A stretch of 64,000 nt of DNA, taken from the NCBI GenBank assembly GCA_012656075.1, contig JAAKBF010000001.1, positions 868,001-932,000 of the forward strand. Reading direction: 5' to 3'. Source of the DNA: Phytophthora hibernalis (Eukaryota; Oomycota; Peronosporomycetes; Peronosporales; Peronosporaceae). The notes beneath the pieces were generated by a model, which was not told the origin of the DNA, did not search any database, and saw only the letters and a list, made by a program, of their open reading frames with translations. Positions 63,369 to 64,000 of the stretch are shown piece after piece. Each line of letters starts with the position of its first letter. The stretch's first letter is position 1. A program made the position numbers and the translations under genes.

Positions 63369-64000
63369 CGTGGCGGAGACTGGGACGACTTGTGCTCGAG
63401 AAGGCAAATTGCGTTGTGGCGCAGCGATCGGCAGCGAGATCTTGCTCGCCGGCGCCGGGATTCCCGGCCTGTTTCATGACGCAAATCTTGACCTCGGTGC
63501 TCTGTCCAATGCGCTTGGTGTCGAGAGTCTCGAGACTTGACAACGCGGAGTTGTCGGTGGCGACTCACCCAGGCAGTAACGTGGCGCCGTTGCATGCTTG
63601 AGGGCACATCTTGGTGTTGTCATCAAGGACTCCTTGATAAGGAGTGGCTCGAGTCGACGGTCTCCGATCCGCTGCAATTGAAGTTCAATTGAATCCGCAC
63701 CGGTATCCGGATAATCTCACCTCGGGTCACTCGAGTCGGGTGCAGCTGGGAGGGCCATGGAGTCCATCTGCTGTCGATGAATGAAGCACCCTTTCTATCC
63801 GGCTCACGTCAACAACACTTGTGCTTGAATTGTATGCCAGGCTGCCTGATCTCTTCGGTGGTTCACCCTAATTAGTCGTGTGACCTAAATAGTCATGCAT
63901 CGTTCCACAGGTTTTGAAAAATATTTTCATTTTTACCTTTAATCAAGAAAAGAGCCCAGATTTTGAAAGATCTCGACAAGGGGCCTTAGAGCATCTCCAC
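63369..64000. other. Right-edge region
   Basis: 5' flank of the RNase gene and AT-rich sequence to the window edge; nothing supported. Confidence 0.45.

Noticed and set aside
1..64000. tRNA, rRNA, CRISPR arrays or RxLR effector genes
   Set aside because: I looked for B-box-like GGTTCGA motifs, regular spaced repeats, and signal peptides followed by RxLR/dEER; none was convincing.

Overview
The window is eukaryotic nuclear DNA, most likely from an oomycete of the Phytophthora/Peronosporales type. The evidence is: densely packed genes with short GT-AG introns (mostly 58-89 bp); CT-rich initiator elements of the oomycete Inr/FPR type just upstream of many start codons; a GPCR fused to a phosphatidylinositol-phosphate kinase (a class known mainly from oomycetes and Dictyostelium); and a tandem array of START plus FYVE-like zinc-finger proteins. 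No bacterial operons, viral genes, CRISPR arrays or tRNA/rRNA genes were seen.

Layout. 1-3.3 kb is a graveyard of gene remnants: an ABC-C transporter start, an EF-hand/WD40 gene, a possible C2 domain and a Der-like GTPase. 3.3-10.2 kb holds three tandem PX-domain genes. 10.6-21.7 kb holds a CAP-Gly coiled-coil protein, a bZIP transcription factor, two unrecognised genes (one with a PPPY-containing repeat) and a small basic protein. 21.9-29.8 kb is one giant reverse-strand gene: two EF-hands followed by three EML-type beta-propeller units. 30.8-38.2 kb holds a GPCR-PIPK, the TFIIH subunit SSL1/p44, a patatin-like phospholipase, a pogo/Tigger-like MITE and an SMP-30-like gene. 38.3-47.8 kb is an array of five START/FYVE-like genes. 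47.9-50.3 kb holds two more SMP-30 paralogues, one a pseudogene. 51-64 kb is mostly housekeeping: a class-V aminotransferase, a SYLF protein, a second GPCR (cAMP-receptor-like), TAF5, riboflavin synthase, deoxyribose-phosphate aldolase, COX15 and a secreted RNase T2.

Two themes recur. First, many genes read or modify membrane lipids: three PX, five START/FYVE-like, one PIP kinase receptor, one patatin and one SYLF. Second, about 26 apparent frameshifts break otherwise healthy genes. Nearly all are explained by one missing base, mostly in a short homopolymer, and after allowing for them every spliced reading frame has a length divisible by three. I read these as consensus-sequence errors, not pseudogenisation. 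The SMP-30 copy at 47.9 kb and the remnants before 3.3 kb carry real stops or deletions and are true pseudogenes.

Exon boundaries below were read by eye from splice signals and frame continuity. Family assignments come from recognising motifs, without a database search.
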